From Oikopleura dioica (Eukaryota > Chordata > Appendicularia > Copelata > Oikopleuridae), in contig OU015569.1 of assembly GCA_907165135.1 (NCBI GenBank), positions 5,890,001 to 5,954,000 on the forward strand: 64,000 nt of DNA, written 5' to 3'. A program made the translations under genes and the position numbers. This document shows, piece by piece, positions 12,806 through 25,298 of the stretch (the stretch's first letter is position 1; the number at the start of each line of letters is the position of its first letter). Under the pieces are notes generated by a model. That model worked only from the letters and a program-made list of their open reading frames with translations, made no database searches and had not been told where the DNA came from.

Positions 12806-14256
12806 CGTGGAAAAGAAAAAGAGGGATTGTACTGCGAGAAAAGAGGTGTTATCACGTTGAACGATCAAGGGTCAGTAATGGGCAATTTCGCTTCTCAGAA
12901 CTTGCTCATGTGCGTATATGAGGGAAGCACACAGTCTGAATACTAGCGCTCAGTGCAGTATCAGAATACATCAATTAATAAGAGAGCACAGCAGTAAGAA
13001 ACATTACAACGCCTAGAAGAATTAAAAAAGTTCATCGCGTTGTCGGAAATCGAGAGAACGAGAGTGCCGAAGCATGCCACGAGTCTGGTTCGCGCCGACT
13101 CCTATGACCGAATGGTAATCGATTCTACCCACACAGGCTAATCATATTTTATGACTTCCGTGTTTTGACAAAAAGACATCCACTTTTTTATGTTTTGTAT
13201 TTCATGGTGCGATGGTGCGAAGCGATTAAAAATCTGCTACTTAGCGCGTTTTTATCTTTATTTGCGGTATTTTTGAGTTGATTGATGAGGTGCTAGAGTC
13301 GCAAGATACAGAATTTATTTCACCCTGGAATTGACACTGCCCCACTCAGCAGTGCGTTTACTCTTTTATTTCTACTTCGATTAAGATTTCTCGCTTGACT
13401 ACTCGTGGGTAAATTGTCTTTTTACGATAGATTTGCCTTACAAGCATATTTTCGTCTTTCCCTCTCCATAGTCTGATAGCTTCAATCTGTGGCCAGGTCC
13501 TCTGATAAGTTTCCTCATTGAAAAAGGCATTCAGAGCTTTCGAGTTTTATTTGAGCTAGTTACTCTTATCAAACCGCTTTGGCCAAACATAAACATAGAT
13601 GCGTACACCTTCCATCGTTTTTGAACGTTTTTGTTTGTGATCAAAATTTGATCACAGGAGAGAAACGTAATTATGGGTCTAAAGTGCTCCAGGTATTCGA
13701 TAGAAGGCGGATGGATTACATCGTCTGCGTTTAAAAATTAACGAAAGAGGGTGATCAGTTTTGTTTTACGAAACTAAGAAAGAGTGATCACAAAAAACAC
13801 CTGCTCAAATATCCCCTTTTGTATCACGCTTTTTATCAACGCAGGAGTGTTTTATTTTTCTTGGGGAGAGCTTGATAGTAATAGAAAATTACGCTCAAGC
13901 GAAAGAGTGAGAAAGAGCACCAGGAGGAACCAATAATTTATGAGCCCGGGAGACGCGTAAGCCCGTCTTAATAAGAGCACTATAATCTGAGAAAAGCACG
14001 TGTTATCCATGTAATTTGAATGTATTGTATTTAGGCATGAAAGGAGATTGAGCGACGAAAAAATGAACGATGGAGATCCGAGCAGAAGAATAACGCGCTG
14101 TGGGAAAGGATTCAAACTTTCAAACACAAAATATTGTCTTAATATTTTCTCGAATCGAGCCCATATGTTTTTCTCTGCGCAATATTTGCGGATGCACTTT
14201 ATGAGCTCGAGTCACGAGAAAATAAGTCTATATTATATTGCGAGTCTTTAACGAAA
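12806..14256. other. Intergenic, no gene supported
   Basis: No clear exon chain. A frame at about 14041-14140 (plus) reads as a charged helix for 33 codons and might be an unlinked 5' exon or UTR of the downstream phosphodiesterase gene, but no in-phase donor was found. Confidence 0.35.
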
Positions 14257-17216
14257 ATGAGTTTTGAATTCATACTAAGGAGCCATGAGCACCCAGGCGA
14301 GAGCGATGAAGCGCCCGTCCTGACGATTGAGATTTCTGACAGACTTCTGGCGAACGCGGGAAGTGAACGCTCGAATCAACATCAGGTCAAGCAGAGGATA
14401 TCCAAAGGTTAGCCACTTAATTCTAGATAAATCCGCACTAGTAGTTCAGATTTCATGAACTTATCATCATGATAATATCATGTTTCGACATAAAATGAAA
14501 TTAACTTCATAGATTTTATTTTCAGCGAATTCGGAAGTCACGATTCATGATGTCCGCCGGTGTACGATTACAGAAGTACCGGAAGAGGTTCGCCAATGGA
14601 TCGTCCTTACGTTTTCTCGACAAGAGCAGGACGAAAACGAACGCAAAAGTAAGTCATCGAAAGCTCTATCAGGTTTTCTGTGATCCAGACTATCTTGGTC
14701 GATTCAAATGTATTACGTTACAGTCTGTAACTAACAAGTCTGTAAGTAACTTTGAAAGTCCAGTTTTTCTAAGAAATAGAAATTTGATTTTACACTGGGA
14801 AAAGACAAAGTCGATTTATTTGGACGAAAGTTTTAGCGGCTGACGCAGCCTAAAACTCATTTTTAGGGCAGAAGTTTGTTGTGCTAAAATTCGGTATTGT
14901 TGCTTATATAGAATTCCCCTCACTACCTTTATATGACACATAAAGCTTTATGATTGGCAGTTATCATAACTGGTGATATCGCTTTGTAAAAATATAGACC
15001 TTTACAAAACGCACGTGAGCTGAAGACATCTCTTAGGATGGATGTAACTCTAACGTCAACTTCTTCTAAAGTTTAACGATCAGAACGTAGAGATATAAAA
15101 CAGGTTCCAACAATAATTCGCAAGTTTAAGAAGTACGGTTAGACCGGATGCTATTTCGATAAGGAAAAATAGCAATCACGTGGATGGATTTTAGTTAGAA
15201 TCGCACCTGCATGTCGCATGGAATTGGTGTCTCCTTTCTATAAAAACTAACTGATGCGTTCTAGAGGGCCGCTTCCGTAAGTTGGTGAAGGCCATGAATA
15301 TGCACATCCGCCTCCAAAAGTAAGACAGATGTATAGCTTTGCTCATTCCTCAGACGTTCAGGATGTTCACAATAAAGCAGGACGTGATAAGCGACCAACT
15401 CTCGGATTATTTATCGGAAATCGACAACTGGGGCTGGAATCCGTTCAAGGCAGGCGAACTGACAAATGGACACCCCTTGCACTATAGTATGCTCGAGCTC
15501 TTCCGAAAATACAATATCAACAGCAGGTGATTGCAAGTATCATCATTACAGCGATAATTTATCTGTCGAATTAAGGTTCGGGATCAAACAAACCACACTG
15601 ATAAACTTCGCAGATGCCATCGAAGAAGAGTATCAAGTTGTGAGTAGCTTATCTCCCTCCTGTCTTATCATCGCTTTCACTCTTCTATCTTAGCATCCCT
15701 CATGAGGTCTTTTTACTCTTATAGTTACCCCGAACCAGATTAGATTCGAACTTTATTCAGCAAGAAATATTTTAATTTTGTTTTCCAAAGCTGTTCCTCT
15801 AAAGGTCTACAGTGTATACTCTGCAAGAAGAAAGTCCTCATTTAGAAATAGAAATTATATAATGACACTAGAGTGGCGCTCCTTATCACAACAACATCCA
15901 TGCCACAGACGTGATGGTCACCGTGCATCAGCTGCTCTTTCAAACCCAAATGGCGCACTGGTTCAGTGTGGTTGGACAATTTGAGCAGTGTTATGTAGAA
16001 AGAGTAAAGTCTTACACTTCCGCTCGCTTACTTTAGAACGCAGTAATGAGACATTACTGTGGCGCGCTCGCTCGCTTCCGTTAGCTTGCTCAAATTGGCA
16101 ACCGTTTTCAGTGATCTGGAGCTGTTCTCGATATTATTCGCGGCGGCAATCCATGACCTGGCGCACACCGGCCAGAGCAACCAATTTCACATCAACACAA
16201 AGTCTAACTTGGCGCTGCTGTACAACGACCAGTCAGTGCTCGAGAATCACCACATTTCCACAGCCTTCCGAATCATGAAGACCGGTGGCAACTCACTGGC
16301 GATCATGCACAAGTCAACGTATTTTTAGAGGAGGACAAAGACTTGACTTCAAGTCTCAACGATGCCCAGTATAAAGAATTCCGCTCCAACGTGATCGCAA
16401 TGGTGCTCAGCACAGACATGAGCACGCATTTCGACAAAATCAAAACCATCAAATCTGCAATACGAATGCCCAAGGAATACTGGAACAATGTACTCGTCGA
16501 TAAATCAGCCGAATATCCCAGAACGTATTCGACCAAGTTTTCTTCCTTGATCTCAAAACAATCCTTTTAGCATGGAGAAAATTCGCATAATGGAATTGCT
16601 CTTACATTCTGCCGATCTGAGTAATTGCGTCAAGGTGAGCTTCAAAATGAATAAATCAAAGATGCGTGTTATAACTAGCCCTGGAAATTTCACTCAAAGT
16701 CAGCAACGCTGTTACTGGAAGAATTTTTCCGCCAGGGAGACATCGAAAAGGCAAATGATATTCCCGTCAGTCTCCTGTGCGATAGAGTTACTACAGATGT
16801 CCCAAAGAGTCAAATAGGCTTCATGGCTTATATTATTGAGCCGACTTTCGCAATTTTAACGGAAACTGCATTTTTCATTGCAGTCACCTTCCTACCAGGT
16901 AAGGACACTAGAACTTGCACATCTGAAGCTTAATTTCAGTGGTTCTTGAGGAGGACCAAGTTAAAAGTAGAATTTCAACGGAGAAAAACTTTAAAGCAAT
17001 AAGGAACTCAGATATAAAGTAAGTGCGCCATTTGATCGAGACAATTGAAATGCGAAAATCTTTAGCCACGAAGATGTGCTGCCAATAATAGACAAGTTCT
17101 CTTCTATCTGGATGGAGCATTTAACGGAGAACAGAATGAAATGGGCGAGTTTTGAAGCCCAGGGCTCAGTGAGCTTGGACAAAGTCAACGAAATACTAGA
17201 AGCCCAGCAAGAATAG
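14257..17216 (+). CDS. PDE1-like 3',5'-cyclic nucleotide phosphodiesterase
   Basis: Twelve exons, about 511 aa: 14257-14407, 14526-14648, 15265-15319, 15362-15526, 15576-15639, 15872-15966, 16112-16284, 16329-16524, 16571-16634, 16679-16898, 16940-17018, 17066-17216. It hydrolyses cAMP and/or cGMP. The catalytic domain is complete: YHNNIHATD, AAIHDLAHTG, YNDQSVLENHHIS, MVLSTDMSTHF, LLLHSADLSN and QIGFMAYIIEPTF, so the metal-binding His/Asp residues are all present. These motifs, and VPEEVRQWIVLTFSRQ upstream, point to the PDE1 (calmodulin-dependent) class; a calmodulin site was not identified. Ordinary introns are about 40-120 nt. One junction (15966/16112) keeps alignment only as GG-AG or TG-AG; a canonical alternative would insert about 20 residues into the catalytic core. 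The N-terminus is taken at the first in-frame Met. Confidence 0.88.
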
Positions 17217-18337
17217 ACAAATTGCATATACGCAGGGGAAATAAAAACTGGAAATGCGTCAAAGCAGCTGCTCAAAAAAATATCCAAGAAAACACACACA
17301 AATCATCGTTGATCGAAGAGCTTCGAATTAAGCACCTACTATACTCAAGACACCAAAAAGCCACTTGTACCTACGGAAGAATTCAATATGAATAAAATAA
17401 TATACTTGACCCTCAATGAGTCATTGCTATTTTTACAACCCGAGTTTTAGACCTAGCCATTGTGAGAGAAACAATGTCTTTTGAAAAAAAATCACCTGTT
17501 TATTCGAGTCATTTCCTATTTTCAAAAAATTTCAACTAAATTTGGCGCGACATCAAATCGTAATTTTGGTCGAGCGAATCAATAATAGTCAAAAAGAGAG
17601 AGAGAGAAAGTGAGAAAGAAGAGAGAAACGCTGAAAATGTTGAATTTTGACCAGTAAGTCAACTGAACGAGAGCAATACTTCTGAGTTACAAACAAAAAT
17701 AACCTTTTGAGAAGATTTGTTTAGTCTCACTCGTGATTATAAATAACATCAATATTTTGTCGGATAGAAGCAGTCAAAATAAACTGCCGATAACAGATCT
17801 TCTCATGCCACGGCTAAATATATCATAGGGTTTAACATGAGCAAAATCGCTCATCTTATTTAACTGGGGAATAAATTTACTTTCATTTTACGAATCACTA
17901 TGAATGCTTTTTTATTATTTATATAACAACTCTTCGCAAATATTTTGCAGTCTAAAATCGGCAATAATTATTAATTAATTACGGTGATTGCCTCTTTATT
18001 AATATCAATAAACCTGTATTCGAGTAATTATCTCTCACAGAATATCAACGTACTTCTAAAAAGATACGTTTATGGTTATTGAGTTTGGCCAGAGCTCTCG
18101 TTACAGATTACGATTGCCCATAAAATTCTAAAAAAACTCGGCCTGATTGACCCCGGTGGGGTTTCTTGCGTTGAACATACGCTCGGTTAAGCTATTTTTT
18201 AGTTGGGGCGCCACCTCCCCCTGGTTTTAGCTCTGCGGCCGTGTTAGACTGAGTCTGGCCAGAAGGCACCGACGGACGCCGCACTGAAGCACGAAACCTT
18301 TAAGGGAGAGAAAATCAAAGGAGAACCTGTTTCTGCG
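17217..18337. other. Intergenic, no gene seen
   Basis: Contains a purine-rich GA repeat at about 17593-17630 and AT-rich sequence. AATAAA-like signals follow the PDE1 stop (about 17392-17398). No exon was recognised. Confidence 0.5.
17593..17630 (+). repeat. Simple GA-rich repeat
   Basis: A purine tract of repeated GA dinucleotides with a few A insertions (AAAAAGAGAGAGAGAG and following). Low-complexity sequence in the spacer after the phosphodiesterase gene. Confidence 0.8.
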
Positions 18338-20236
18338 ATGAACAATTCCCCAGTCACGTGGTTGGGTTACAACCCAGCCAAAAATTACGCCGCCGCCGCC
18401 GGTGGAAAACGAAAGGTTAAATATTGAATTTTAATAATTTCTCTATTTAACTAGCAGTAACGCGAAATTGCAGAATTCGCAGCGCCGTTTCTAGTTAACA
18501 ATGTTTTTGATTACTTTGGATAACGTAGAACAGCCAGTTCAGGCTTTACGGTCAAATCGTAAAAATGGAAATTAACAAGCCAACCGTTCCAAGCAGAGTT
18601 AAATCATGCATTGCAACATAGTGATTTCAAAAAGTTAAATTAGTTGAACTTTGAGATTTAGCTCTGATTGAAAGGCAGTTCAAACGCGGATTTCTGACAA
18701 TAGGCAAGCGGGACTCACCGTATTTCTTTTCGCGATAATTAAATGAAAATGACGGGAGTCATGTCCCTGATGTAGATCCAAGCCCGAGAATCGATTCTAA
18801 TCAAAGGCGTCCAGCGTCAAGGACCCACTCTAAACGCAAGGTTTATTTCTAAGACGACTCCCTTTTGATACTATGCCTTGATTTCTCTCCAGAGCGACTG
18901 TAAATCGCCAGTGATGGATTTCCCCCAGGGCCAGCAAATTGATTACCTAATTAACCACTGTATACTTGTCTGCTTGTTGCCGACGCCCAGTAATTGAATT
19001 ACTAGCTTCCAATTTGTTCATCACCCAGATAATCAGCTCAAAATTGGCACTCTATATTTTTTTATATCCATATTTAGTCAAAATATGTGTGGAAGAATAT
19101 CCTGGCTGGTGGCCTTGCAGGAGGAATAGAAATCTGCATCACCTACCCAACAGAATACGTGAAAACCCAACTGCAGCTCGACGAAAAAGCAAACCCACCG
19201 AAATACCGCGGCATGGGTGAGTGACTCAGTTTAACCTCTTGAAATAAAACATACCAAGATTTACTCAGCACTTAACCTTAGGCCTTTTTTGAAAACTCAA
19301 ACAGACGTGTGTTTTAGTCGACTGCGCTAAACAGACTGTGGCGCAGCGAGGTGTCGGCGGACTTTACCGTGGACTCTCTGTGCTTCTTGTCGGCTCGATT
19401 CCGAAAGCAGCAGTCAGGTAAGCTGCTAATCGCCTAAACAAACTCATTCAATTTTCATGTTAGATTCGGAGCACAGCAATGGGCCTCCAACAAGATACAA
19501 AGTGGCTGTTTTGGCGACGGGTTTGCCTCTAGAAATCCAGTCGCAACTGTAAGTTTACTACTTTCCACAGTTAATAACTGGACTCTAGAGCTTGTTATCT
19601 GGTCTATTTGCTGGTTTTGCGGAAGCAATTCTCGCCGTGTGTCCGATGGAGACAGTAAAAGTGAAATTCATTCACGACATGAACCAAGCAAAACCTCAAT
19701 ACCGTGGTCTATTCCATGGAATGCGAACCATCATCGCTCAAGAAGGATTTGCTGGATGCTACAAGGTAAGTTTCTTCGATTTTCTTTAACTCAATACATT
19801 TTAAGGGTTTGACAGCTACACTCGCAAAACAAGGTTCAAACCAGATGATTCGATTCGGCGTGATGGACTCGCTAAAGGCCTGGCACGTCGATAGAACAGG
19901 CTCCGCTCCTGGAATTATTTACACTGCAGTTTACGGTGGCATGGCGGGAGCTGCCTCTGTCATCGGTAACACGCCGATTGATGTTGTCAAGACGCGAATG
20001 CAGGTAATATTAGCGCAATTGAAGGCAACAATCTAACCGCGCACTTCAAGGGCTTGGAATCGAGCAAGTACAAAAACTCGATGGACTGCTTCATGCGAAT
20101 CCTGAAAAATGAAGGGCCAGCCGCGCTGTATAAAGGCACCCTTCCCCGAATGAGCCGAGTGGTGCTCGACGTCGCCCTCGTCTTCGTCATCTACGAAGAG
20201 GTCCTGAAAGTGCTAGACCGCGTCGCTCCCGAATAA
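18338..20236 (+). CDS. SLC25A1: Mitochondrial tricarboxylate (citrate) carrier
   Basis: Seven exons, 320 aa: 18338-18415, 19078-19216, 19318-19417, 19464-19548, 19589-19765, 19806-20003, 20051-20236, all joined in phase with GT-AG. It exchanges matrix citrate for cytosolic malate across the inner mitochondrial membrane. The three carrier repeats are intact: [14 protein letters not shown]-type first signature (here [14 protein letters not shown]), [13 protein letters not shown] in repeat 2 and [12 protein letters not shown] in repeat 3, plus [21 protein letters not shown] and [14 protein letters not shown], which are specific to citrate carriers among SLC25 proteins. The N-terminus is short and Ala/Gly-rich, and intron 1 (662 nt) is much longer than the others (40-101 nt). 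Length is close to the usual ~311 aa. Confidence 0.95.
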
Positions 20237-20700
20237 GTTTAAGATGCAAGGCAAATGTTCGTTGTTTTTTTTTGACCCTGAAGGCTAAGCTTCTGTTCGA
20301 AATGATCGTTATTCCTGATCAACAATTCTATCTACTTCTACTACAACAGTTCAATATTCTTATTTCGACGCTCATCGTGAACGTTAAAGACAACTTATTA
20401 CTCTCATGTTTGGATGGTGTATTCTTTTCAAGTCTTGTTTCTATTATTCTTCTGTTCTGAACGATCTGTTGCTTGATTGATTTTTCTTTCTTCCGAAAAC
20501 TGAAGATTTCGGGCTTTGAATTTTTCCCGAGAAAATTCGGGTCAATATTATTTTAATAAATTCCTTAGCAAACAAGTTTCGTAATATATCTAGGATAGAT
20601 ATTAATTTATTGAATTGGTGTATTTTCAATCAATATAGCTGGCAGTTGTGGAGAATGTACACAAGAAAAAGTACAGTCAATGCACGGTGATCGAGGAGGA

Positions 20701-21944
20701 TTAATGAGTACGAATGTTGACGATCGAGTCCGAGTCAGAAATGCGATCAACATTGATTTCAAAGCCGTCGTCGGTCGGGCCGTCCGCGGCTGAGCCTGAA
20801 GAGGAGCTGCCCGATGAGCCAGACGCGCCATCGGAGGTCTGATCGCTGCGCATCGTCGCAAAAGGAGATTGCATTTGCTTCATCAAAGCATTCAATATAA
20901 TGTTCGCTGTCAAGGCCTAAACAAGCTCTTTTTATATCATTTTCTCTTTTCTGCTTACTTTGGTCGTAGCTTCAGTAGCGAGTGCCGAGGCACAGCGAGC
21001 GTTGTAAATAGCAAGGCGCAGCAGCTTCTGTGGATCCTCACCGAAATGATCGCTTCGAAAGCCCGCATTAGAAATATGATACTGAAGTTGTTGCTGGTCG
21101 GTGTTAAACATTGGATGTTGAAAACCGAGATGAGGATAAGTGTTAAAAATTTCAGGCGATGGAGACTGCTTCCCTTGATGATGTGTGTTCTCTGTTACGG
21201 TGGCATCTTCTTTCGCAGGTTCCATCTTCTGATGATTAACTGGAGAGCATAAATATTGACCAAACATTTGTATTTTTTACCTCTTGGAGGCATGAGAACT
21301 TGGTTAGACGAATGAATAGAAGTAGAAAGGTTGGTAGCTGGCGGTAAAACTTTTTCTGTGGTAATAGGGGTAGTCACTGTAGCAGTGGTAGAAGTCTGTG
21401 CTGATTCCAAAGTAGCTGGGAGACAAGGAGGAGATATATCCTGTCCGTCCGCAAGGTCCATTTTTATGGCGGTGATTGGGGTCTTATCCACTTTTGGAAG
21501 CTTCTTTCCTGGTGTCCCTTTTCCGTTGTCTAATAATTGTTGTATTTATGAATCATTTTCTAACTTTTATCATGAGTAATTTAAACAAGTTCCCTTTTTT
21601 GAAGTCACCACTTCTCGCTCGTTGATTTTTGAACCAGCAGCTAATCTGGCTAAATGGTTTCTGCAGAAAGTCAGCGATTTCAGTTCTCCGCGATACGGAC
21701 GGGTATGGGTTTTCCCTGTAACTAGCGAAGAGGAAATCTTTCTCCTCTTCGGTGTATGCAGCTCGTTTGGGTTTAGAAGAGCTAATTTTGAACTGTTTTG
21801 AGTAAAGTGGTTATTTTTGATTTACCTGGACGACTGCTCGGAGGAGGGAGGAGATCCAGCCGGCTTAATGGGAGTCGGGTATTTTCGCGACGCAGCTGTG
21901 AACGGCAGTTGCATTCCGATTAAGATATCTTCGGCTTTTCTCAT
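20701..21944 (-). CDS. Divergent homeobox transcription factor
   Basis: Five exons joined in phase: 21826-21944, 21609-21781, 21281-21529, 20959-21239, 20701-20916; 345 aa. The homeodomain begins KPKRAAYTEEEKDFLFASY and ends ISCWFKNQRARS. The recognition helix keeps W48, F49, N51 and R53, with Lys at position 50, which in known homeodomains favours TAATCC-type sites. Helices 1-2 (RENPYPSVSRRTEIADFL) resemble PRD-like proteins, but overall divergence prevents a class call. The rest is disordered: Pro/Ser-rich N-terminal part, a Lys-rich segment after the homeodomain, and a Ser/Gly-rich, acidic C-terminal tail. A short helix (ALTANIILNALMKQMQ) opens the last exon. Probably a nuclear DNA-binding regulator. 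Confidence 0.82.
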
Positions 21945-22514
21945 AGTTCATATAATTGTCAGATATTCTTTTTATGTCTACTTCTCAATCAAGAATAAAT
22001 GAAAAATAAATAGACCTAAAGAAGATCTTCTTTGATTTAAATGAACGAGGTAAAATTGAACGATTCCTGCTTTATAGCGATTTATAATAGTGAAGAATTA
22101 AGATAATTAAACCTTCTTTGAACTCTCTTACGAAGTTAGATTCTACCGTTATCGGGCCTTTAGAAAACTCTTGTTTCACTATAAATAAAACGCGCCTTTT
22201 TTGTCGATCTCTTGAAAACGGCCCTGGAAGTCGGGCGATTTTTGCGGACTCATCCGATACTCTCGGAAAAATGTGAAAACTTCTGATTTTGTCTCCTCGC
22301 GTTTGAGCTGCTAACTGGTGTCTGATCGCAAAGAGCTGATTTGTATTTTGCAAGCTCAAAACAGAAACGGTCTCGAGTCGAGCCAAAACGGTTGAGAAGG
22401 TGGCCCACCGCGATTTCACAATTCTGTTTCGCACATATTTTTGCACGTCTAGAAATAATAAGAAATAGAGAAGAATAGCAGCTCATCCAGGCGGAGAAAT
22501 CCTGAGACATAAAA

Positions 22515-24490
22515 ATGCCAAAAGCTCGTCGAAAAACCCTCTCGGGTTTGGCAAAGGAGGGGTCGGAAAGCAATGAATTTATGATTGATTCTAAGAGAGG
22601 TTCTAAAATTCTAAATAAAGGTCGGTTTTGGCGCCGGTCATGTTCTCAATGATATGTGTGGTACAATGTGGTTTGGATACGGTCTCGTGTGGATGCAAGA
22701 CACGCTCAAGTTTAGTGGCTTCTAACTTAGCAACTTTAGAATTTATGCAATTTTAAGAAGCCAAAAATAGATTTCATCAACTAATTGTGGATATATTATT
22801 CTAGTCGCGCAATTCGCCGATGCGATTTTCAACCTTTGGGTCGGCAACGAGTGTGATAAGGTAACTTGCATAGGATCCCATAAAGTAACAGTCGGAATTG
22901 AAAGGTTACGCTTATAAAGAAATTCGGTCGGCGAAAAGGCTGGCACGCCATAGGAACTCTGATGGTGCTGATAGGCATTGTTTTTACATTTTTACCGCCG
23001 TTTACTTATGTTCCGGGTATAACTCCCGAATGGATGGCAGTGTATCATATGATGAGCTGTCAAGTAAGTTCTTCTTGTCAATAATTTTCGAAGTAATGCT
23101 TCTTCAGGTACTTTTCAACGCTGGCTGGGCAATCGCACAGATTGCGCACTTGTCACTCATTCCTTCGCTAGCGATAACGGAGCAAGACGAGATTTCCTTG
23201 AACTCGATTCGTCAAGCAATGGTATACTGCGCCTCGATTCTGACATACACTTTGGCCGGTTTCATCATAAAAAACTCGGTCGATGGCGCCGGACTTGACT
23301 GGAACACGCGGTGGCAGGTAAGATTTTTATGCAATAAACAACTTGGCGATCTTTGTTTTTGATTACAACGCTCAACTTCGTGTCAACCGGGGTTGGTTTT
23401 ATTTTCGCGCTAACCTTCCTGACCCTCACACCAGAAGATCCAACCGAAACGCCGATCCTCGAAACAACTCATGTCACCTCTACGGTCAAGCACAAGACCC
23501 TCACAGTCCGAGAATGGGCGGCAAAGCCAGGCTTTTTCCGAGTAGGTGTTTGCTACACACTTACACGGTTGATGTACAATCAGGTATGCAATATACCTGC
23601 TAGTAAGCAGCTAGAATGGGAATCATTTTTACGCTAGCAACTGCTCTTCTTCCCTGTCCTGATCACAACATCACTCAAGTTCCCAAACAGCTACATTGGC
23701 TTTTGTCCACTTGTTCTCTACGCGTCAGGGATGTTCCTATCTTTTGCTCTTCCGCACATCCTTAAAATTACAGGCAAAAAGGTAAAATATCAATTTCAAC
23801 AACGGTCAACAACCATTTTGAGTAATTTTTACGCAAATAAGTTTTCTGAGACTAAAATTAATGCATCTTTTCAAGTGTATGATGATTCTGGCGACGTTGA
23901 TGGTCGCAGGTGGTTTTGTCTGGCTCGAGTTCTTACACACGGCGACGAATGAAATTTGGGGAATTGCAATTCTCCTTGGCATGGGCGCTGCTGGAACGCT
24001 GATTATGTCTCTTTCCTCGATTGTAGATGTGATCGGCAGAAATCGAGAGTCCTCGTCCTTTGTTTACGGAACTTATTCGGTCTTCGATAAGGTATTTCAA
24101 TGCATGAAACGTAGTTCTTGAATTTACACGTTTTCAGGTGATGAACGGGCTTGCTGCACTTGTTACACAAGTCATGTCACCCTGCGGTGATGAGCACTCA
24201 ACTCAAGAGTGCCACGACGACTTCCCTAGTTTCTTCGGGCGAATGGTAATGATCTTCACCGGCCTCGCCATGGTGGTTTACCTCTGCTACCCAAAATTCG
24301 AGAGGACGGAAGAGCACGGTGACGACGTGATGAGCTCCATTATCGTCTCAAATAGGTAGTTCAGATTCTGCCAAAGCGAGACCTTTCTAACCACGGCTTT
24401 AGATTCCAGCGTCATCACTCAATGTCACTCTCCTACTCGCAAAGTCACAACCTCGAGTCCGAACGCCGCCCGCTCCTTGCCAACAAATAA
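22515..24490 (+). CDS. MFSD12-like major facilitator transporter
   Basis: Exons: 22515-about 22576, 22621-about 22713, 22771-22860, 22905-23063, 23108-23317, 23362-23583, 23638-23781, 23876-24091, 24138-24355, 24403-24490. The chain follows MFSD12 (lysosomal/melanosomal transporter of the glycoside-pentoside-hexuronide:cation group): VGFGAGHVLND, ISSTNCGYIILVAQFADA, FGRRKGWHAIGTL, IAQIAHLSLIPSL, WAAKPGFFRVGVCYTLTRLM, GNRESSSFVYGT-type loop (GRNRESSSFVYGTYSVFDK) and a C-terminus with a PLLANK end. About 12 transmembrane helices. Three junctions are not plain GT-AG: intron 1, intron 2 (acceptor at 22770) and intron 5, which starts GTAAG but ends TTTTTG at 23361. Coding exons are intact, so a working gene with odd splicing is more likely than a pseudogene. 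Polyadenylation signal AATAAA at 24513-24518. Confidence 0.83.
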
Positions 24491-24512
24491 TTATCAATTA
24501 CTAAAATTATTG

Positions 24513-24518
24513 AATAAA
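24513..24518 (+). promoter_or_regulatory. Polyadenylation signal AATAAA (MFSD12-like gene)
   Basis: AATAAA 23 nt after the stop codon of the MFSD12-like gene, at the expected place for 3' end formation in a compact genome. Confidence 0.6.
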
Positions 24519-24874
24519 ACGACAAAGCTGAACGAACTTGTTTTTTGTATTGCAAAAAGAAAATAAGTAAATAGATTTTGTACCGACCGAGAAAAAGAAA
24601 AATCCGAAGAAAAAGTATTGTTTGCTGGAGACTGATCCTTTCTCAGGGTGAATACTCAGAGAATATACAGAGTATAGGGGTGATAAAGTGATTCCGTTGT
24701 CGAAGCAGTCCAGCCAGCCCTAAGGAAAGATTATAATGAGCTCGAAATTGATTGATTGTACTCACATGATTCAGGGGAGATTTAAATGCCGATTGGCTGG
24801 AAACTACGTTTATAGAGAGAAAGAATTGGGTTCCTTGTAGTAGGTGATCGCATGAAATAATAAAAATAGGTCTC

Positions 24875-25144
24875 TTATGCTCTAAGGAGAGCATCTTCAG
24901 AGAGATTCTGTTCTTTTATGATCACGTGCCTTTTAAACATTGGAACGGAACGAGTGGATGGACTGCAGCAGCCAGCTTCTTGGATCTCTCGACAGAATGA
25001 GCCTAGCACAACGCCGAGTTGGCTCTCCAAGTCGTCGAAATTAACATCGCCACAGGTTGCGCAGCTCTGGACGACCTCGTCCATCGACTTATCCCAGGGA
25101 CAGGCGATAGCAACGGTGGCTAACGCGAGACAAATAACTTTCAT
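24875..25144 (-). CDS. Small secreted cysteine-rich protein, unrecognised
   Basis: An 89-codon ORF beginning MKVICLALATVAIACPWDK, a typical short signal peptide, followed by six or seven Cys residues including CATCG and GCC. A TATAAAAG motif lies about 150 nt upstream on the same strand. Within the 3' part, 24882-24925 has the form of a 44-nt GT-AG intron (GTGATC to CCTTAG); if removed, the end changes from ...KEQNLSEDALLRA to a hydrophobic tail ending EPNSFSL. A further intron-like stretch (GTGAGT to CCTTAG, 46 nt) lies downstream at about 24721-24766, so the transcript may continue. I do not recognise the family. Confidence 0.55.
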   Translation of the reverse strand: MKVICLALATVAIACPWDKSMDEVVQSCATCGDVNFDDLESQLGVVLGSFCREIQEAGCCSPSTRSVPMFKRHVIIKEQNLSEDALLRA

Positions 25145-25290
25145 GTTTCTTTTTTAACTAAAAGTGAATGTTAATTGCTGGGTTTTTTAAGGCAGCAGAA
25201 AAGAAAGTTTGGAGTTGGATTCTTGAGCTCTCTGGTTTTGCGTTGGGACTTTACCTTGGCAGATAGATGTAGACTGTCACTAGTGGAGGA

Positions 25291-25298
25291 CTTTTATA
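25291..25298 (-). promoter_or_regulatory. TATA box of the small secreted protein gene
   Basis: TATAAAAG on the minus strand, about 150 nt before the ATG at 25144. Position and sequence suit a focused promoter. Confidence 0.45.

Noticed and set aside
12292-12860. Two overlapping ~100-codon frames with repeated peptide
   Set aside because: They are the translation of the 278-bp tandem duplication, not evidence of a gene.
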